This document shows, piece by piece, positions 37,899 to 48,803 of a stretch of DNA of 64,000 nucleotides (position 1 is its first letter; each line of letters opens with the position of its first letter). The notes below the pieces were generated by a model. The model was not told the origin of the DNA. It ran no database searches and worked only from the letters and a program-made list of their open reading frames with translations. The stretch spans positions 446,734-510,733 of the forward strand of contig NC_018244.1 in the NCBI RefSeq assembly GCF_000227135.1, in the 5' to 3' direction. The stretch comes from Leishmania donovani. Its lineage: Eukaryota > Euglenozoa > Kinetoplastea > Trypanosomatida > Trypanosomatidae. The position numbers were made by a program, and so were the translations under genes.

Positions 37899-39969
37899 GG
37901 GGCCGGCCGCTGCTGTGCGGGCGATGGATGCCACCGCCACGGCCGAAGACACGGTCGGGGCGTGGAGCCGACGGGGAGGGGAGGGGAGGTGCCACGTTGT
38001 TTCACCTCTTTTGTTAGGATTGGTTGTTTAGTCTCGTCGTAGAAATCAATAAGCACTTCACCTTTCTGGAGAGGGACGACGCGGCAGCCGACATGCGGGC
38101 GGTTGATTGGCGCCGATGGCATTCCTTCTTCCGGTTCGAGTTGAGTCTGAGAGTGGAGGGCCAAGTCCCCTACCTGCCTGGTGGTGGGTGGAGAGGGTGG
38201 CTGCTCACGTCACCGCTTGATTCGCTTCTTTTAGAGCTGTGTGCTCGCCTGTGGACGCTGCGCGCAATCTCTTCCAACGCCTCCGCGCAGACCACTAACG
38301 GCACCAAAAAAAAACGTGCATAACATGTATAATGAGGAGCTGTTCTCTCTCTCATCCGCTCACCCTCACGTTCACCTTGTGCCCGCCATATCTGCCCTCG
38401 TTGGCCTATGCGCGCTCCCTCCCTTATTATTATATTTGATCCCCCCTCTACGCCAACCTTACACCTCACGTGGAGTCGATTTTGTCTTCGTGTGGCCCGT
38501 GCTCTCAGTCGTTTTTTTTTTTTCTCACTTCGCTTGTGTCCCTCTTCCTTCGTTTCGTTGTTTATATCCTTTTAAAGCGTTCTGTGGGCCGCTCTCTCTC
38601 TGCCTCTTTCTTTCCCTCATGCTTTCTCGCACGCCCTCCCCTTCCCTCTGTCTGCCTTCCTCCCCCTTCTCAGTGTCACTCTACAGCCTGCGTTTCTTCG
38701 GTATTTTGTTGGGTGTGGGGGTGTTCGCCTCGACTGTATTATCCCCCTCCCTTTGCTGCTTGTTGCTGTCTTGGTTGAACACGGACTTCTCCTACGCGCG
38801 CGCGCTTCTCGTTACCTTCCCTCCCCCTCCCTCCCTCCCTGTCTGTGGGTCTGCCTCCTCTGTCAGGCTGTTACGTTTGCCTGGGCATATGCGGGACTGC
38901 TGCCTCGCATGGGTTCCTGTGCGATGCGTGTGGACCTGCTCTGCACCGAAGAGCGAAAGAAAGCAGCGAGACGGACACGGAGACAGGGGAGGGAGACACA
39001 GGAAGGAGGGAAGAGCATCGCGCCCCGTGCAGCTGTACGCGCGTTGCAGCGTGTGCAGTCGTTCTTCCGCTTTCCGCCGCCCGCCGCCGCTTTCCTTTTC
39101 TTTCGCCCACTTGCTTTGATTTCCACCTATTTATGATTTTGCCACCTCTCTCTCTCTCTATATATATATATGTGTGTGTGCGCATGTGCGCATGTGCGTG
39201 TGCATGTGCGTGTGTACGCTGTGGTACTGGGCCGGAGGCACCCCCTCCCCACGGTCAGTTCCGAAAACGAAAACATAACATTATATATAGCACCACTTTG
39301 CACCGCCTCCATCAGCCTCCCCTCCCTCCCTCTCTCTCTCTCGTTGGCTGTCTTGCGCACGCTCGCCGTGCGTGGCGGGGACGTCCCTTTATACGATGAA
39401 TGCTCCGCGCCCCTGGCGCACTTGGTATGGCGCTTCGCATGACACGTTTTACCACACGCGACTCCCTCCTTACCTTTCTTCAGACTATCTTTCCCTCTTT
39501 CCCGCGCTTCCCCTGCTTTCCGTTTTCAATAAACTCCTTCTCTCCCCTCTCTGCCCTCTCTCTGCCCATTCCCTGGCAGGAGGAAAGGTCTTGCTCATAC
39601 CTTGAGGGCGGTACATACAAGCGCCGACAAACTGCAAGCAAAAGCCGACTCGCGCGTATACATGCACTGGCGTGTATGCATGCCTGTGCGTAACCCGCCT
39701 TGTGCGCTTTTCTTCCACATCCGCAACATCTGCCTCATTCTTTTTCGTGTCGCCTGACTGGACGCGCGCGGTGTCGGCGACAGTCGCTTTCTGGCTCTCA
39801 CCAACACATATACACACACCGGTATAAATCTCTATATCTGTACTCATCTCTCTATGGATCCAGACGGACCTGAGTGCGCGTGCCTATTCATCATTGAAAC
39901 CATCAACGCGAACATCAACACTCCCCCGACGAAAAAGCGTTTCGACGCAACCGCGAACGGAACGGCAAA
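37899..39969. other. Intergenic region, hydrolase 1 to glycosyltransferase
   Basis: About 2.1 kb, T/C-rich. It includes a T12-type run at 38513-38524 and a compound (TC)n-(TA)n-(TG)n microsatellite at 39143-39215. A pyrimidine-rich approach to an AG at 39862-39863 is a plausible acceptor about 107 bases before the glycosyltransferase ATG. No convincing gene. Confidence 0.55.
39143..39215. repeat. Compound microsatellite (TC)n-(TA)n-(TG/CATG)n
   Basis: Consecutive CT, AT and GT/GCAT dinucleotide runs lie in the intergenic region. Only the low complexity is evident; length polymorphism between strains is likely. Confidence 0.7.
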
Positions 39970-41886
39970 ATGCCAGACTATGGCCAGGTGCCAAGCTTGC
40001 TCAAGCGGCCTCTGCGCATGCCGCGGCGTCGCCTCAGCGCGCGTCGGCGACAGGCTCTTATAGCCTTCATCGCCATTCTATGTCTGTGTGGGCTTCCTTT
40101 TATGTATTTCTTCTCGACCTCGTCGGCAACCGCGCTGGGCGAGCTTCCTGATCCGAGAGAAAAGCCGTGGATCACCTCCGATGAGAACTCGACACGCTTC
40201 GAGCACATCGTACACGGCCGCACCCCGGGGACGGCGTGGCGTGATCCTCGCTTCAACATGATCTTCTCCTTCTCCAAGTCTGGCGACGTTGTGCACGTGA
40301 CTCCCACCAATTACGTCCGCCACCGCCGAGGCAGTGATGACAGCCCTGGCACGTTCCGCAAGTGGGAATCCATCTACCAGCCTAGCGACAAGTACCGCAT
40401 CCCTGCCTGGGCCACGCCGGCGGACCGCGACGCGCTGCACCACGCGTCTATCTTTACTTCCTTGGCCGCGTTTCGCGACCACGAGTGCGCGCTGACGCTG
40501 CGCAACCTGTTCGACATGGCTGTTGCGCCGCACCGCCTGTACGTTGGCGTGAGCGAGGAGCGCAGCCCGTCGGACGCGAGCTGCTTCTCGAGCATTGGCG
40601 TAGACGACCTGGCGAGCGGCGAGACGCGGCGTGTGCTGTACGGCGCGGAAGCGCCGCGCACGCTTGGCTTGGAGGTGCGCTCGCTGACGTGGGCAGACGT
40701 GGTCGCGCCGCGGCAGTTGCTGGACGTGGATGCCGCGTTGAGCGTGCCCACCGACGGTGCTGCGGAATATGGCGCGCGGCCTGCTGGCGTGTTTTTGCAC
40801 CCGGCGCACGCAGGGGAGCGGGTGACATGCGTTGCCGGGGAGCTGGAGACGGCGCGTGACAGGTTGCTGTTAGCGGAGGACGACGCGAGGCAAGGCATGG
40901 ATGGCGGGTCTGTGTTCCGGCGCGGGCGCGGGGGCCCCCAGCAGCAGCCGTCGCGCGCACTGGCTGGGTGCCGCGTGACGACGCGCGTGGCGGAGTCCGC
41001 GTTTGCGCGCGGGCCGACGTTTGGGCGGTACATCACGAGCCTGTTCTTTTTCGACCAGGACTACTACATGGTAGTGGACAGTCACACGCGGTTTTCTGTG
41101 GACTGGGACATGAAGCTGATCACGCGCGTGTTTCAGCTGCCGACGCGCGGCGTGCTGTCGCACTACCCGAACGGCTACCGCGAGGGGCACGACCGTGAGG
41201 AGTTCGACAAGAAGATCGTTATGCTGATGTGCACAGCGCAGGTGCTCAGCAACGGCATGCCAAAACTTGGGGCGCGGTGGATGAAGTTGTCGCCGCACCC
41301 GGTCCTGCAGGGCTTCGCGGCTGCGGGCTTCATGTTCGGCGACGCGCAGTTCATGCTGGACACGCCGTTCGACCCTTTCCTGCCGTACATGTTCGACGGC
41401 GAGGAGGTGCTGTACTCTGCGCGGATGTGGACTGCCGGCTGGGACCTCTACGGACCTGGGCAGCCGGACGTGTTTCACCACTACGGGCGACCGAACACGC
41501 CGAAATACTTTGGGATCATGACGCCGAAGGAGGCTGCGCGGCGTGTGCTGTCAGAGCAGCGGACGCTATACATGCTGCGGCGCGCGCACCCGTGGATTGA
41601 GGAGCTTGTACGCCGCGGCTACGTGAGCGCTAACGGGCAGTCGACTCTGAAGCCGCTGCCGCTGGAGGAGGCGCCGGAGACGCGGCTTATCGTGACGGAC
41701 GAAGTTGCTGCTGAGACGCGCGAGATCAGCGTGTGGGCGAAATACTACGGGATGGGCACAGAGCGGTCTGTGTCGGCTTACTGGCAGCACACGGAGCTGT
41801 CCGACGCGTTTGTGAAGGCGAAGGACGAGGAGAACAGGTGGCTGGGTGGCTTTGGGTTGTGCCAAAAAGGCGGCGCCATGGCGTGA
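39970..41886 (+). CDS. Type II membrane glycosyltransferase, GT60/GlcNAc-transferase-like, 638 aa
   Basis: The ATG at 39970 opens a 638-aa protein with a basic N-terminus (RPLRMPRRRLSARRR) followed by one hydrophobic segment at about residues 29-48: a type II signal anchor as in Golgi glycosyltransferases. The luminal part begins its conserved region at about 160 with SIFTSLAAFRDHECALTLRN, which resembles 'iasyRDpec..Tl..l' of the PF11397 (GT60) family. YYMVVDSHTRFSVDWD places a DSH motif (370-372) where the family has its metal/nucleotide-binding D-x-H or D-x-D. The family includes trypanosomatid polypeptide O-GlcNAc-transferases and the Dictyostelium Skp1 GlcNAc-transferase. The donor is probably UDP-GlcNAc; acceptor unknown. 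An Arg/Gly/Gln insertion (about 315-330) breaks the domain. Confidence 0.8.
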   Translation: MPDYGQVPSLLKRPLRMPRRRLSARRRQALIAFIAILCLCGLPFMYFFSTSSATALGELPDPREKPWITSDENSTRFEHIVHGRTPGTAWRDPRFNMIFSFSKSGDVVHVTPTNYVRHRRGSDDSPGTFRKWESIYQPSDKYRIPAWATPADRDALHHASIFTSLAAFRDHECALTLRNLFDMAVAPHRLYVGVSEERSPSDASCFSSIGVDDLASGETRRVLYGAEAPRTLGLEVRSLTWADVVAPRQLLDVDAALSVPTDGAAEYGARPAGVFLHPAHAGERVTCVAGELETARDRLLLAEDDARQGMDGGSVFRRGRGGPQQQPSRALAGCRVTTRVAESAFARGPTFGRYITSLFFFDQDYYMVVDSHTRFSVDWDMKLITRVFQLPTRGVLSHYPNGYREGHDREEFDKKIVMLMCTAQVLSNGMPKLGARWMKLSPHPVLQGFAAAGFMFGDAQFMLDTPFDPFLPYMFDGEEVLYSARMWTAGWDLYGPGQPDVFHHYGRPNTPKYFGIMTPKEAARRVLSEQRTLYMLRRAHPWIEELVRRGYVSANGQSTLKPLPLEEAPETRLIVTDEVAAETREISVWAKYYGMGTERSVSAYWQHTELSDAFVKAKDEENRWLGGFGLCQKGGAMA

Positions 41887-43022
41887 GGTGCACCTGCCAC
41901 GCCGTGGAGTGAAGATGTGCGGAGGGCGGTCTAGGGAAGGGACACAAGCGAGAAGGGGAGGGACGAGCTCAAGGCGGCAAGTTTCTGCCAACGGCCTCCG
42001 GCGCTGCGTCCGTTCTTGGGGGCGCTCCTCTTATGCTTATATCTGTGTACGTCTCTCTTTCTCTCTCTGTTTTTTTTTTTGGGGAGGGGGAGGAGGAGGG
42101 GATGTGACCGAGCGGCAGCAGCAGCACGGTTGGGCGTGGCGTCAGCTGGCGCTGGTGAGGCGTGCGAGAGGAGGAAGGCAGCATGCAACGTCCACAGCCA
42201 AACGTGCTCGCGTGCAGATATGCTGGCGTGTGTATTGGGTGTTTGATCCATGTTTGCACGGCACCTCACGATCTCTCTCTTTATCTCCCTTGTGCTTTTC
42301 TTTTTGGCGTGCCCTCTTCTCTGCCTCTCACTCTCTGGCTTCCACCGCGTCTCCTTGCTACGAATCTTGCTTGGGTGTCACGTCTCTGACGTCGATTCTC
42401 CCCCCTTCCTCTCCGTACTTTCGCTGTTACGCGCCGCTGGCCTGGCACAGGTGCGTCGGAGGGAGGGGCTCGAGCACACCGCCGTCCATTCCCTCCATCA
42501 CACGCTTGCATGTGGGCAGGGGGGCTTCTGGTTGTGGCAGCGCACGGCCGAGTGCAGAGCACCGCTTGTCGCTCGGGTTCTTTTTCCGGCACGCTCCGGC
42601 GCGCTCTCCTCGCTGTGCCCACACGCCAGCAAGCTTACGCGCGCGTCTCGAAGAACAACACCAAAGAGGGCGTCTCTGTGGCGACTCCGCCCTTTTCGTT
42701 CGCGTTATTCCCAATCCCCCCCCCCTCCCCCCGCCCGCCAGCCGTGCGGATTACTGAGGTGCTCGTCTCAGAATGACGCGTTGAAAGGGAGCGAATTCCC
42801 CACCTCCTTTCCAAAAATAGAGAAAATCAAAGGAATTCCAACCCTGCCCGACACGCTTGTGAGCCCTCGCCATTGCTGCGCTTCGATGCTCTCGTGGCCT
42901 TCATGGAATGGTTGCCTCCGCGCCCACCGTGAGCGCGATCACGCAGCCGCGACACGCACGGTCGCTTACGGCACTTTACCACCCTCCCTCCCAACCGCCT
43001 CTTTTCCCGTTCTCTCGTCTTC
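41887..43022. other. Intergenic region before the amastin pseudogene
   Basis: About 1.1 kb, partly T/C-rich, with a T10-GGGG junction near 42071. No intact gene; the open frame spanning 42250-43368 is only coding-like in its last part, which is the amastin relic. Confidence 0.5.
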
Positions 43023-43595
43023 ATGGCGGCCGTGCCCCCTCGTCTGGGAGGCGACTGTCTTCTTTTTCAGAGTCGCGGCCACGCCCATCGACGTATTCCA
43101 GCCCCAAATCCAGGCCGGCTTTCGAGGCGCGCCACCTGCTAATCGATGCGTGTCGGTAACACGCCGTGCGACAGCGGCGAGACAAATCCGTGGACGCGCT
43201 TGCACAAGGGCTTCCCGAGCCGGAACGAAAAGGAGTGCAGAGAGTCTCATGGGCGTTGCCGCTTTCTCCTCTATCATCTCCATCTTCACAATGCCAGCGA
43301 CAGCGATGGCGGCGCGGATCATGTGCGGCATCGCTTTCCCGAATCGCCCACGACCTCCTCGCCCGTAGCGTACGTCGTGACGATGCCGATCGGCTGGGCG
43401 TGCATGGCTGGCGCGCACGACAGCACGAACGACTCGCTCGGGTGTGGAATCAAGGGCGCGCACAGCTGCGCGGCTGGCTTTGACCTGATTGTGGCTGCGT
43501 GATGCCTCCAGACGTTGGCGATCATCCTTGTGCTCATCATACCTACCGAAGAGCGCCGACGCGCTGAAGGCCTCGCGAAGGTGGTGGCTGGGTGA
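43023..43595 (+). pseudogene. Amastin-like gene, frameshifted and with an in-frame stop
   Basis: Fragments in two frames line up in order with amastin, a four-span surface glycoprotein family of trypanosomatids. VFFFRVAATPIDVFQPQ (43060-43110) matches the end of span 1 and the 'vaTPID.F.p' motif. CDSGETNPW (about 43167-43195, other frame) falls where amastin has its Cys/Trp signature. GVAAFSSIISIFTMPATAMA (43249-43310) matches span 2; VAYVVTMPIGWACMAGAH (43368-43421) matches span 3; and AAGFDLIVAA-stop-CLQTLAIILVLIIPT (about 43470-43547) matches span 4. The reading frame must change near 43140, 43245 and 43365, and TGA at 43500-43502 stands where amastins have Trp. The final stop is TGA 43593-43595. 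It is therefore a decayed copy, with no obvious start. The plus-strand position agrees with the surrounding unit. Confidence 0.7.
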
Positions 43596-44771
43596 AGTAG
43601 GCACGGGGACGCACCCCGCACGCATGTGCGCGCTTCTACGCATACACACGCCCAACGGAAGCGAGGGGGAGTGGCGGTGGTGGCTTCAAAACCGACCGAC
43701 ACCTCCATAGGCACACCGGCAAGCACCAAGACATGGAGGCTGAGCAGAGGAAGGAAGCAGATCGCCGCTGAAACAAACGCATGCTACCGTGCTTATCGTG
43801 CGTAAGCTGCTGGACGTGCGGTGTACGTTGGCGAGGGCGTGCTCTGTATATTCGATCGCATCAATCGGGGAGAGCGAGAGAGAGGGGAGGAGGAGAGAGA
43901 TGGCGAGAGCAGCAGGCAGAGGATGGGCTGCCCGTTTCTCGCGGGGGCTGCACACATGCGTGTTGGTATCCTTCTCCGGTTCCTCTTCTCTTGCTTTCAT
44001 CGCCGTATTCGTCTGTTATCGTGGTTTGCGTGTCCTCCGCGCCCCCCTCTCTCTGTGTGCCTGTCTCTTCGAATCCTTCTGTGCCTGCCCTTGATTCACC
44101 GATCGTGGTGTTCACTTTCTTCGCCTCTCTCCCCCCTCCCTTCTTCCGCCCCCATTCCGATCTGCACCGCTCCCTCGCTGCCAGCAACTCACGTGCTCAT
44201 ATTCGCATACACGCGGCAGAGGGCGGAACATCATCGTTGAAAGCACCCACAGAGCGAATAGTGCGCCCACCCCTTACGCCAACTGGCGCGTGAAAGTAAC
44301 GCGCACCCAGCGAGGCAGGAGCGTGCAGAACAAAGTGCAGCTCACAGATACCCCCGTAGAACTGAATTCCCCCCTCCCCTCCCCTCCCCTCCCCCTCCCC
44401 TCCCCCCCTCCCTCTTTCTCTGCGAGCGCGTGTGCTGGAGTAGGGGCGTCTCCCGCGCATCTGCGTCGGTGTCCTTCTTGGTGCCCTCTCGCATTCCTCA
44501 TCCCGCACACACGCGCACACTGCCTCGCTGTTTGCGCGGTCCTTGTTGCCCGCTCTTTAATCCTTGGCGAATATTTTCTGTCGTTGGTGCGGGTCGGCGC
44601 TCTTGTCGTTCTTGTCGCTCGTAGTGCTGACGTACGTCTGTCCGCGCCTGTGCGCGATTTCTGGGCACGTGCGGCATCCACCGGCCAGCAGCAGCGCTGG
44701 TGCGCAGCTCCCCTCGTGTAAAAAGAACAGGCAGTTGACACGGCGCCTGCACACGGCTTCATACGTTAGCT
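43596..44771. other. Intergenic region, amastin relic to kinesin-like gene
   Basis: About 1.2 kb. It contains a C-rich pyrimidine tract at 44369-44420 with an AG at 44425-44426 that is a good acceptor candidate for the next gene. No gene seen. Confidence 0.5.
44369..44426 (+). promoter_or_regulatory. C-rich polypyrimidine tract and candidate trans-splice acceptor
   Basis: Repeated CCCCT units run almost unbroken for about 50 bases and end with CTTTCTCTGCGAG. The AG at 44425-44426 would leave a leader of about 345 bases. The opposite strand has (GGGGA)n and could form G-quadruplexes. Confidence 0.4.
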
Positions 44772-47240
44772 ATGTACGGTGGTTATTACGTGATGGGTTC
44801 TGGCATGCACCAGGGCGGCGGCTACGGCGGCGGCCCTATGATGCAGCAGCAGCAGCGATGCCAGCATCCACAGCTGCAACAGAATGCCCAGCAACCACCA
44901 CCGCCGCCGCATGTGCAGGCGCGCCTACGCGGTTCTGGCCGGGGTGTTCCACCAGGCCACCCGCCCACGGTCGCTGGCGGCGGCAGTCCGGGCCAGCTAA
45001 ACCGCAATCCGAGCTTCATGATGATGTACAACGACCGCAACTTTGGCCAGCCGAATCCGATGCTGCAGCGCATGGGCTCCTTCCACTCGATGGGGTCGAC
45101 AGGCGTGATCCCCCGCTTCGGCAGCTTCAGCGCGCACGGCTGCGGCGGCAGCCAGCCCCAGCGCCGCGGGAGCTTCTCTTCGATCGGTACCAGCGCCGGC
45201 AGCCTGCGCCGCGTCAACAGCGGCTTGAACTTCGACTACTCGACCGGCTCGCAGGTCCACAGAGGAGGCCCGCTCATGCGCACCAACAGCTACGGCAGCA
45301 TGCACCAGGGCGGTGGAAGTTTCTTCGGCGGCAGCGCAGCCCCGAGTGGCGGCGGTCGGCCTCTTCAGCAGCTCAGTCGGCAGAACAGCACCCTGTGCTC
45401 ATACAGCTACGGTAGCTTCCGACAGCCGAGTTTTACGCAGGGTAACGTTCACAACGGTGCCACCGGCGTCGGCCCGGGGGTGTCGCTGAATAGCATAAAC
45501 GGCATGCTCAAGCTCGCCGACTCTGGTTCTAGCAGCGCTGGTAGTCCCTCCACGGCTGCCGCACCCCGCGGCGACATCGGGGCAACGGTTGCTGCGGGCG
45601 TTCCCCTGGAGTCGCTGGCGCCAGGCCTTGCTCGCCAGGACAGCGCCAGGTCGCTTCAGCGCAAGTACTCTATTTCTGGTCAGTTCTACAACTACGGCAG
45701 CAGCAACAACAACGGTGGCGGTGTTGACCAGTGCGCTGCGGCCCCGGTGTTGCAGCACCGTCTCTCACAGCTTCTGCCCGGAGGCGGCCCAATAATGGGC
45801 GACGGTGGCGGCATGATGGCACTAAACGCGCTCACGGCAACGATTGGGCAACGCGGCGGTGCTGGTGTCATGACGCAGCAGAGGCAGCACCACATGATGA
45901 TGCAGCAGCAGGCGCGCATGAGCGCGGCTGGCGACGGCAGCGGCGTTGCTGCCTCGGACGCGCCACCGTCGAAGGGGACGTCGGAGAACACGACGGTGGC
46001 GGAGGGCCAACCGCAGGTGCTGGGGCGCAAGAACAGTGTGCAGAACTTGACGCGTAAAAACAGCGAGAAGCGCGTTGGGATGTACTTCAAGAATAGGGCC
46101 GCAGAGCAAGACGGCGTGCAGTACAAGAAGGACGGCGACCCGGGCACCTCTGGCAAAAACAACTCCGGCGAACGCGACCCGTCGCTGACAAACACGCTGA
46201 AGGCTTCCCTCTTGCTGGACACCTCCGGCGGCCGGAGCCCCGCGATCGAGGTGGACGGCCGCACCATCCGCGCCAGCAAGCCTGGCGCCGAGGAAGTACA
46301 GAAGTACGACATGCGCGATATCATGTATGTCAATCGCAACACCGACGTCCAGCTCTCAAGCGACTCGCTAGAGGAGATGCGAGATAACTTTCTGTACGGT
46401 TGCAACATCGGCATGATCATGGCCGATGCTGGCTTCTCCGCTGCGCGGCCGACGGAGTGGTTTACGTGGCTGGCCTTGAAGTCCGTGGTGAAGGGCAGCT
46501 TTGGCAAGCTGGCCTCTACGCAGTTCGAGTTTACCGTGTCAGTGTGCCTTCTGCAGGATGATCAGGTGATGGACCTGCTGTCCGATCCGCCGCAACGCTT
46601 CATGAACTTGACCGTCGCGGAGAGCCCATTGTTTGGCAACGTGGCCAACGGCATGGTGTACGTCTGCGTCGAGGATGCCGGCGAGTTCAACGATGTGCTG
46701 GACGCGAGCCTGCACTGCGCGCAGGAGCACTGCAGTCCCTTGGCCGAGGAGCAGGGCATCGTCCTGTGCACATGCGTGCTGAAACAGGTCAAGACCTCGC
46801 AATCCTCCGGCAAGGAGGACGTTATTGTTTCGTCCATCTTCGCGAGCGGCGTCGGTGACGGCGTCATTCACTACAACCGCATCATTGACAAGAACCCGGC
46901 CGAGCCGCGGGCACTCTTCTACTCCGTCATGCACCGCTCCGTGCACTCGACGGCGCTATTCTCGTGCGCTATGCATGATGATGAGATTTTCAACTACCTT
47001 GCGACGCTGCAGCGTTTCTCCAAGATCGAGACGCGCCGCCCAAAGGTGGGCAGCGCTCGGGCCTTCGTCGCCTACGGCACTAGCACAATACCAAGGATCC
47101 GCGAAGAACTCAAGGAGACCAAGGATGCCCGTCAGCGGGCCATGATGCAGCGGCAGCTGGAGAAGCTGGAGCTGATGGTGGTGGATGCAGAGGACATGCT
47201 TCGGTCACCGGCGGATTGCGTGCCCAAGACGTACATTTAG
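44772..47240 (+). CDS. R-x-x-S-repeat protein with degenerate kinesin-motor-like domain, 822 aa
   Basis: Residues 1-450 are Gly/Gln/Ser-rich with a poly-Gln patch and at least twelve R-x-x-S sites (RMGSF, RFGSF, RRGSF, RTNSY, RQPSF, RKNSV and others), the consensus for basophilic kinases such as PKA. From about residue 510 the sequence follows a kinesin motor in outline. FLYGCNIGMIMADAGF stands where kinesins have 'v..GyNgtvfAYGqTGsGKT', and FEFTVSVCLLQDDQVMDLLSDP matches 'f.v.vSylEIYNe.vrDLL'. FSCAMHDDEIFNYLATLQRFSKIETRR matches the 'ETLsTLrfA.rak.I.n' helix. The P-loop GxxxxGK[ST] and the DLAGSE switch are missing, so ATP-driven motility is unlikely. I infer a non-motor, perhaps cytoskeletal, regulated adaptor. 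The kinesin relationship is by motif order only. Confidence 0.68.
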   Translation: MYGGYYVMGSGMHQGGGYGGGPMMQQQQRCQHPQLQQNAQQPPPPPHVQARLRGSGRGVPPGHPPTVAGGGSPGQLNRNPSFMMMYNDRNFGQPNPMLQRMGSFHSMGSTGVIPRFGSFSAHGCGGSQPQRRGSFSSIGTSAGSLRRVNSGLNFDYSTGSQVHRGGPLMRTNSYGSMHQGGGSFFGGSAAPSGGGRPLQQLSRQNSTLCSYSYGSFRQPSFTQGNVHNGATGVGPGVSLNSINGMLKLADSGSSSAGSPSTAAAPRGDIGATVAAGVPLESLAPGLARQDSARSLQRKYSISGQFYNYGSSNNNGGGVDQCAAAPVLQHRLSQLLPGGGPIMGDGGGMMALNALTATIGQRGGAGVMTQQRQHHMMMQQQARMSAAGDGSGVAASDAPPSKGTSENTTVAEGQPQVLGRKNSVQNLTRKNSEKRVGMYFKNRAAEQDGVQYKKDGDPGTSGKNNSGERDPSLTNTLKASLLLDTSGGRSPAIEVDGRTIRASKPGAEEVQKYDMRDIMYVNRNTDVQLSSDSLEEMRDNFLYGCNIGMIMADAGFSAARPTEWFTWLALKSVVKGSFGKLASTQFEFTVSVCLLQDDQVMDLLSDPPQRFMNLTVAESPLFGNVANGMVYVCVEDAGEFNDVLDASLHCAQEHCSPLAEEQGIVLCTCVLKQVKTSQSSGKEDVIVSSIFASGVGDGVIHYNRIIDKNPAEPRALFYSVMHRSVHSTALFSCAMHDDEIFNYLATLQRFSKIETRRPKVGSARAFVAYGTSTIPRIREELKETKDARQRAMMQRQLEKLELMVVDAEDMLRSPADCVPKTYI

Positions 47241-48803
47241 GCGAGCGAGTGGAGTGTGTAACGGAGATGGTCGCACGCGAGGTAATACTGCGCCTCCATC
47301 TCTTCAGAGACAGACGCACACCACGTGAACCGGCTCGATCAAGGAGGCGCTGCTCCTCTTTCCCTCAGCTCTCCCTCCCGCATCTGCAGTTCTGGTGATG
47401 GACGAGCGCGCTTGTGTGGGAGTACGCTTGCGTGAGGTGCTGGCATGAGCCGGACTTGTTTGTGGCCATCTCTTCCGCGCCTCTTCCCACGTGTCCCGCC
47501 GGTGCACAGGCGTGCTGTGTAACACAATACTCTGCCGTGTTGTTTCGTTATCCTGCGCTGATCTCTTCATGCTTTCACGTGTTTCTCCCCCTCCCTTTTC
47601 TTCTTTTCCCTTCATGAGACGTGTGTGCGTGTGTTGTGCTCTGTTTTGGCGCGCTTTTGCGGTGTCGTCGTGCCGATGTCCATCCTGCTCACTCCCTCGG
47701 TCTTGTTGGTTCCTTTCACCATGTATTCTTTCGTTGTCTGTGTGCGCATGCGTCTCCGCGTGGGCGGTCCCCGCTCCCCATGTGTCTATGCTTTTCTGCG
47801 ATGATGATGTATGCCTCCCTTTTGCGGCAGTGTTGCTGGCGTTGTTACTCATTCGCCGCCACTCGTCCTCTCTTTTTCTTTTTTTTTGAATGCTGCCGTT
47901 GTTGTTGTGGGACAGGGGTACACACACACACACACACAAACGCACAGAGGCATTACTCTTGTGTTCCTCTTTGACCAGGGGACACGGCAGCAGCTACGGC
48001 AGCGAACAGCAGACAGCAGAGCAGAGGATAATTAAGGGAAGTGGCGTCGACCATTGGTGTGGACGTTCTTCTGTGGCGTGCGCGTTATGTAGCTATACCT
48101 TTTTTTATGCTGGCGTGTGTTCCATCCTGCTTGTGCCACGTATTCTTCCCCACCCCCGCTCCCCATTTCTTCCCCTCGCTGTGCGCGTATCGGCCGAAGC
48201 GATGCAGTGGGTGGCTTGAAGAGAGGGAGTGCGTGATGGCGTGTGCGTGGGTGCCCTTTTGTGTGTATACCCTTTCGCCTTCTCGCTGTCTTTTTTCCAG
48301 TAATTTGTTTTCGCTTCTCCGTCTGCAGCTGTTGCCTCCCCCCTTCACCCTTGATCGTGTTCTCATCGCCTCTCTCCCTATTCCAAGTGTGTCGACACGC
48401 GCTCGAAGTCCATGTGTCGGGAAACGTCTGCCCTCTTTGCCCTTGTCTCTCTCTCTCTCTCACACCCTCACATCATCAGCTGAGAATTATGATGTGGTTG
48501 CTCACCGCACTTCAGCTCTTTGCGTTTCGCTCTCTCTCTCTGTGTGTGTGTGTGCACGTGCTTGGACTCGTTGCCATCGCCACCGGTTTCTGCGCTTCTC
48601 GTTGATGCTCCCCTTTCCCTCCTCCTTCCCACCCCCCAAGCACACCGCAGACACACGGACAAGGAGCACGGAGAGGGAGACAAGCCATGATGCACACGAA
48701 TAGCTCTCTTCTCAGTTGTCGACTGAGTGTCTTGGCGCGTCTTAATCTCCGCTTGGCTGACTTTTACGGGGACAGAGAGTACGCCCCCTTCTTCCCACCC
48801 TGA

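Noticed and set aside
39854..40063. 69-codon upstream ORF overlapping the glycosyltransferase start out of frame
   Set aside because: A pyrimidine-rich approach ends in an AG at 39862-39863, inside this frame; splicing there would remove its ATG, so it is probably not in the mRNA.
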